A stretch of 64,000 nucleotides of DNA from NCBI GenBank assembly GCA_014841595.1, contig JACYUE010000001.1, forward strand, positions 1,972,996 through 2,036,995, in the 5' to 3' direction. This DNA comes from Oxalobacteraceae sp. CFBP 8761 (GTDB lineage: Bacteria; Pseudomonadota; Gammaproteobacteria; Burkholderiales; Burkholderiaceae_D). Below are positions 62,119 through 64,000 of the stretch, in pieces; within the stretch, counting starts at the first letter, position 1, and each line of letters opens with the position of its first letter. Below the pieces are notes generated by a model. That model was not told the DNA's origin and searched no databases. It saw only the letters and a program-made list of their open reading frames with translations. A program made the translations under genes and the position numbers.

Positions 62119-63560
62119 CCCGCGAATTGTCCAAGGAATCCAACGACATGAACATGATCCCATCCGCCTCGCTGCGCGAACGCCTCGGCAGCGCAGCCCT
62201 GGCCAGCAGCACCAGCACGATAGCGAGCGCACCGACGCGCGTGACCAGTGGCGCCCCGGCGCCGCGCGCCGCCACCGTGCGCGGCGGGCCGATCGACAAC
62301 CGCGCGTATCACCAGCTCAAGTCCCGCATCCATGAAGCGCTGCTCGACCGCATCGACCTGGAAAGCATGCAGCGCCTGAACGGCGACCAGATCCGGCAAG
62401 AGCTGCGCCTGCTGGTCGAGCGCCTGCTCGAAGAAGAAATGGTCGTCATCAACGACGCCGAGCGCAAGATGCTCACGCGCGATATCCAGAACGAGATGCT
62501 GGGCTTCGGCCCGCTCGAGCCGCTGCTGGAAGACCCGACCGTCTCGGACATCCTGGTCAACACGCACAAGCAGGTCTACGTCGAACGGCGCGGCAAGCTC
62601 GAACTGACCGACGTGACCTTCACCGATGAAGCCCACCTGATGAAGATCATCGACAAGATCGTCTCGCGCGTGGGGCGGCGCATCGACGAATCGAGCCCGA
62701 TGGTCGATGCGCGCCTGCCGGACGGCTCGCGCGTGAACGCGATCATCCCGCCGCTGGCGATCGATGGCGCCGTGATGTCGATCCGGCGCTTCTCGGCCGA
62801 TCCGCTGCGCCTAGCCGACCTGGTGGCATATGGCAGCATGACGGCCGACATGGCCGAGGTGCTGCAGGGCCTGGGCAAGGCCAAGGTCAATATCGTGATC
62901 TCGGGCGGCACGGGTTCGGGCAAGACGACGATGCTCAATGTGATCTCGGGCTTCATCAGCCACAACGAGCGCATCGTGACGGTCGAAGACGCGGCCGAAC
63001 TGCAGCTGCAGCAGCCGCACGTGGTGCGTCTGGAAACGCGCCCTGCGAACATCGAAGGCAAGGGCGAAGTGACCCAGCGCGCGCTGGTCAAGAATGCGCT
63101 GCGGATGCGCCCCGACCGCATCATCCTGGGCGAGGTACGCGGCGAAGAAGCCATGGACATGCTGGGCGCGATGAACACCGGCCACGAAGGCTCGATGGCG
63201 ACCCTGCACGCCAATACGCCGCGCGAAGCGCTCACGCGCCTGGAAAACATGATCAGCATGGCGGCGCCGAACCTGCCGCCGAAGGCCATGCGCCAGCAGA
63301 TCTCGTCGGCCGTGGGCGTCGTCGTGCAGGTTTCGCGCCTGACCGACGGCAAGCGCAAGGTGCTGTCGATCACGGAAGTGACGGGCATGGAGGGCGACGT
63401 CATCACGATGCAGGAGATCTTCACGTTCCGCCAGACCGGCGTGGCGGACGATGGCACGGTGCTGGGTCAGTCCACCGCCACCGGTGTGCGGCCGCACTTT
63501 GCCGAGCGCCTGCGCACGTTCGGCGTGAACCTGGCGCCGCACATCTTCGAGCCGCGTTAG
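62115..63560 (+). CDS. cpaF: Tad secretion ATPase CpaF/TadA
   Basis: 481 residues, GspE/VirB11-like hexameric ATPase. The N-terminal [24 protein letters not shown] region (here [20 protein letters not shown]) precedes the core with Walker [18 protein letters not shown] at about 260, the Asp box [10 protein letters not shown], Walker [19 protein letters not shown] and the His box [15 protein letters not shown]. It powers Flp pilus extension and retraction. An internal Met at 62148 is an alternative start. Confidence 0.96.
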   Translation: MTRELSKESNDMNMIPSASLRERLGSAALASSTSTIASAPTRVTSGAPAPRAATVRGGPIDNRAYHQLKSRIHEALLDRIDLESMQRLNGDQIRQELRLLVERLLEEEMVVINDAERKMLTRDIQNEMLGFGPLEPLLEDPTVSDILVNTHKQVYVERRGKLELTDVTFTDEAHLMKIIDKIVSRVGRRIDESSPMVDARLPDGSRVNAIIPPLAIDGAVMSIRRFSADPLRLADLVAYGSMTADMAEVLQGLGKAKVNIVISGGTGSGKTTMLNVISGFISHNERIVTVEDAAELQLQQPHVVRLETRPANIEGKGEVTQRALVKNALRMRPDRIILGEVRGEEAMDMLGAMNTGHEGSMATLHANTPREALTRLENMISMAAPNLPPKAMRQQISSAVGVVVQVSRLTDGKRKVLSITEVTGMEGDVITMQEIFTFRQTGVADDGTVLGQSTATGVRPHFAERLRTFGVNLAPHIFEPR

Positions 63561-63570
63561 GACCCCTGGC

Positions 63571-64000
63571 ATGGATACCACCTTCCTCCTGTTCATCCTG
63601 CTGCTGTTCGTCGCCGTCCTGCTGCTGGTATGGGGCGTGTATACGGCCTGGCAGGCGAACAACAACCCGGAAGCCGAGCGCATCGCGCGCCGCCTGCGCA
63701 GCGTGATCGGGCGCGAGACGCGCGAACTCGATGTCACCATCGTCAAGGAACGGCGCCTGTCCGACAACCCGGAGCTGGAACCGCTGCTGCGCCGCGTGCC
63801 TGGTGTGTACCGGCTGGACCGCATGCTGCTGCAGGCGGGCAGTGCGCAGAAAGTGGCGTCGCTGCTGGCCGTGTGCGCAGCGTGTGCGGTTGGCGGGATC
63901 GTGGCGGCGTTGCTGCTGCGCCTGCCCTTGCTCGGCTTCATGGGTTGCACCCTCGTTGCCGGGTGGCTGCCGCTGCTGCGCCTGACGCGCGCGCGCGATG
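63571..64000 (+). CDS. tadB: TadB inner-membrane platform protein, 3' truncated by window end
   Basis: 143 codons remain. N-terminal membrane helix (TTFLLFILLLFVAVLLLVWG), then the conserved cytoplasmic stretch ERIARRLRSVIGR and LEPLLRRVPGVYRLDRMLLQAG, and a second hydrophobic pair (VASLLAVCAACAVGGIVAAL, LLGFMGCTLVAGWLPLL) as in TadB. It starts 10 bp after cpaF, and TadC is expected next. No upstream ribosome site stronger than GACCCC was seen. Confidence 0.9.
   Translation, partial: MDTTFLLFILLLFVAVLLLVWGVYTAWQANNNPEAERIARRLRSVIGRETRELDVTIVKERRLSDNPELEPLLRRVPGVYRLDRMLLQAGSAQKVASLLAVCAACAVGGIVAALLLRLPLLGFMGCTLVAGWLPLLRLTRARD

Overview
The window is GC-rich, densely coded Gram-negative DNA. 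Its TonB-dependent receptors, Burkholderiales-type porin, short H-NS family protein, Bug-type binding protein and Tad pilus locus fit a beta-proteobacterium, most likely Oxalobacteraceae of the Massilia/Telluria/Duganella kind. The taxon is inferred from protein style only. No rRNA, tRNA, CRISPR array, integrase or transposase was seen.

Layout. (1) 1-9958: a glycan-scavenging locus with a truncated BadF-type sugar kinase, a DeoR-family regulator, and, convergent to them, a TonB-dependent receptor, an amidohydrolase, a GH36-like alpha-galactosidase with a C-terminal CBM9-like domain, and a DUF4832-type secreted protein. An AT-rich region upstream of the receptor (about 10076-10282) carries repeated CTTTCG motifs of the kind DeoR-family regulators bind. 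(2) 10571-12255: a divergent isochorismatase-fold hydrolase and GlxA-type AraC regulator. (3) 12589-14787: an OsmC-YcaO fusion. (4) 14849-21768: an organic-acid type cluster (Bug binding protein, LysR, MFS, 2-hydroxyacid dehydrogenase, RraA-like protein, porin) that reads as less GC-rich. It is flanked by two 34-bp direct repeats which are both the 3' end of eutC, so it looks like a recent insertion between ycaO and eutBC. (5) 21770-23987: eutBC. (6) 24184-30915: a TonB/TolA-like protein with in-frame tandem repeats, an H-NS family protein, a membrane-anchored unknown, a second TonB-dependent receptor and a phytase-like lipoprotein.

(7) 31028-37333: a tightly coupled seven-gene operon encoding a thermostable-hemolysin/GNAT-like protein, an AMP-forming ligase, a haem-oxygenase-like diiron oxidase (HDO) with a complete ligand set, a short-chain dehydrogenase, a TPR protein and an OmpR/TctE-type two-component system. 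This is the best candidate here for an undescribed biosynthetic system. (8) 37272-41819: a large SF1 helicase with a C-terminal Vsr/MTES_1575-like nuclease. (9) 41966-43988: a small exported protein and a TerC-CBS-CorC membrane protein.

(10) 43993-64000: a Tad/Flp pilus region. Two separate minus-strand pseudopilin blocks (TadE/TadG at 43993-46542 and 50823-53279) flank four unrelated genes: a DUF4105/Lnb-type protein, a metallo-beta-lactamase-fold protein, an unknown and a TRIC-like channel. Then, on the plus strand, come a NarL-type sensor/regulator pair, a previously uncalled 44-residue membrane protein, Flp pilin, a strong terminator, prepilin peptidase CpaA, an accessory AAA ATPase, CpaB, secretin CpaC, a small lipoprotein, CpaE/TadZ, CpaF/TadA and a truncated TadB running off the window.
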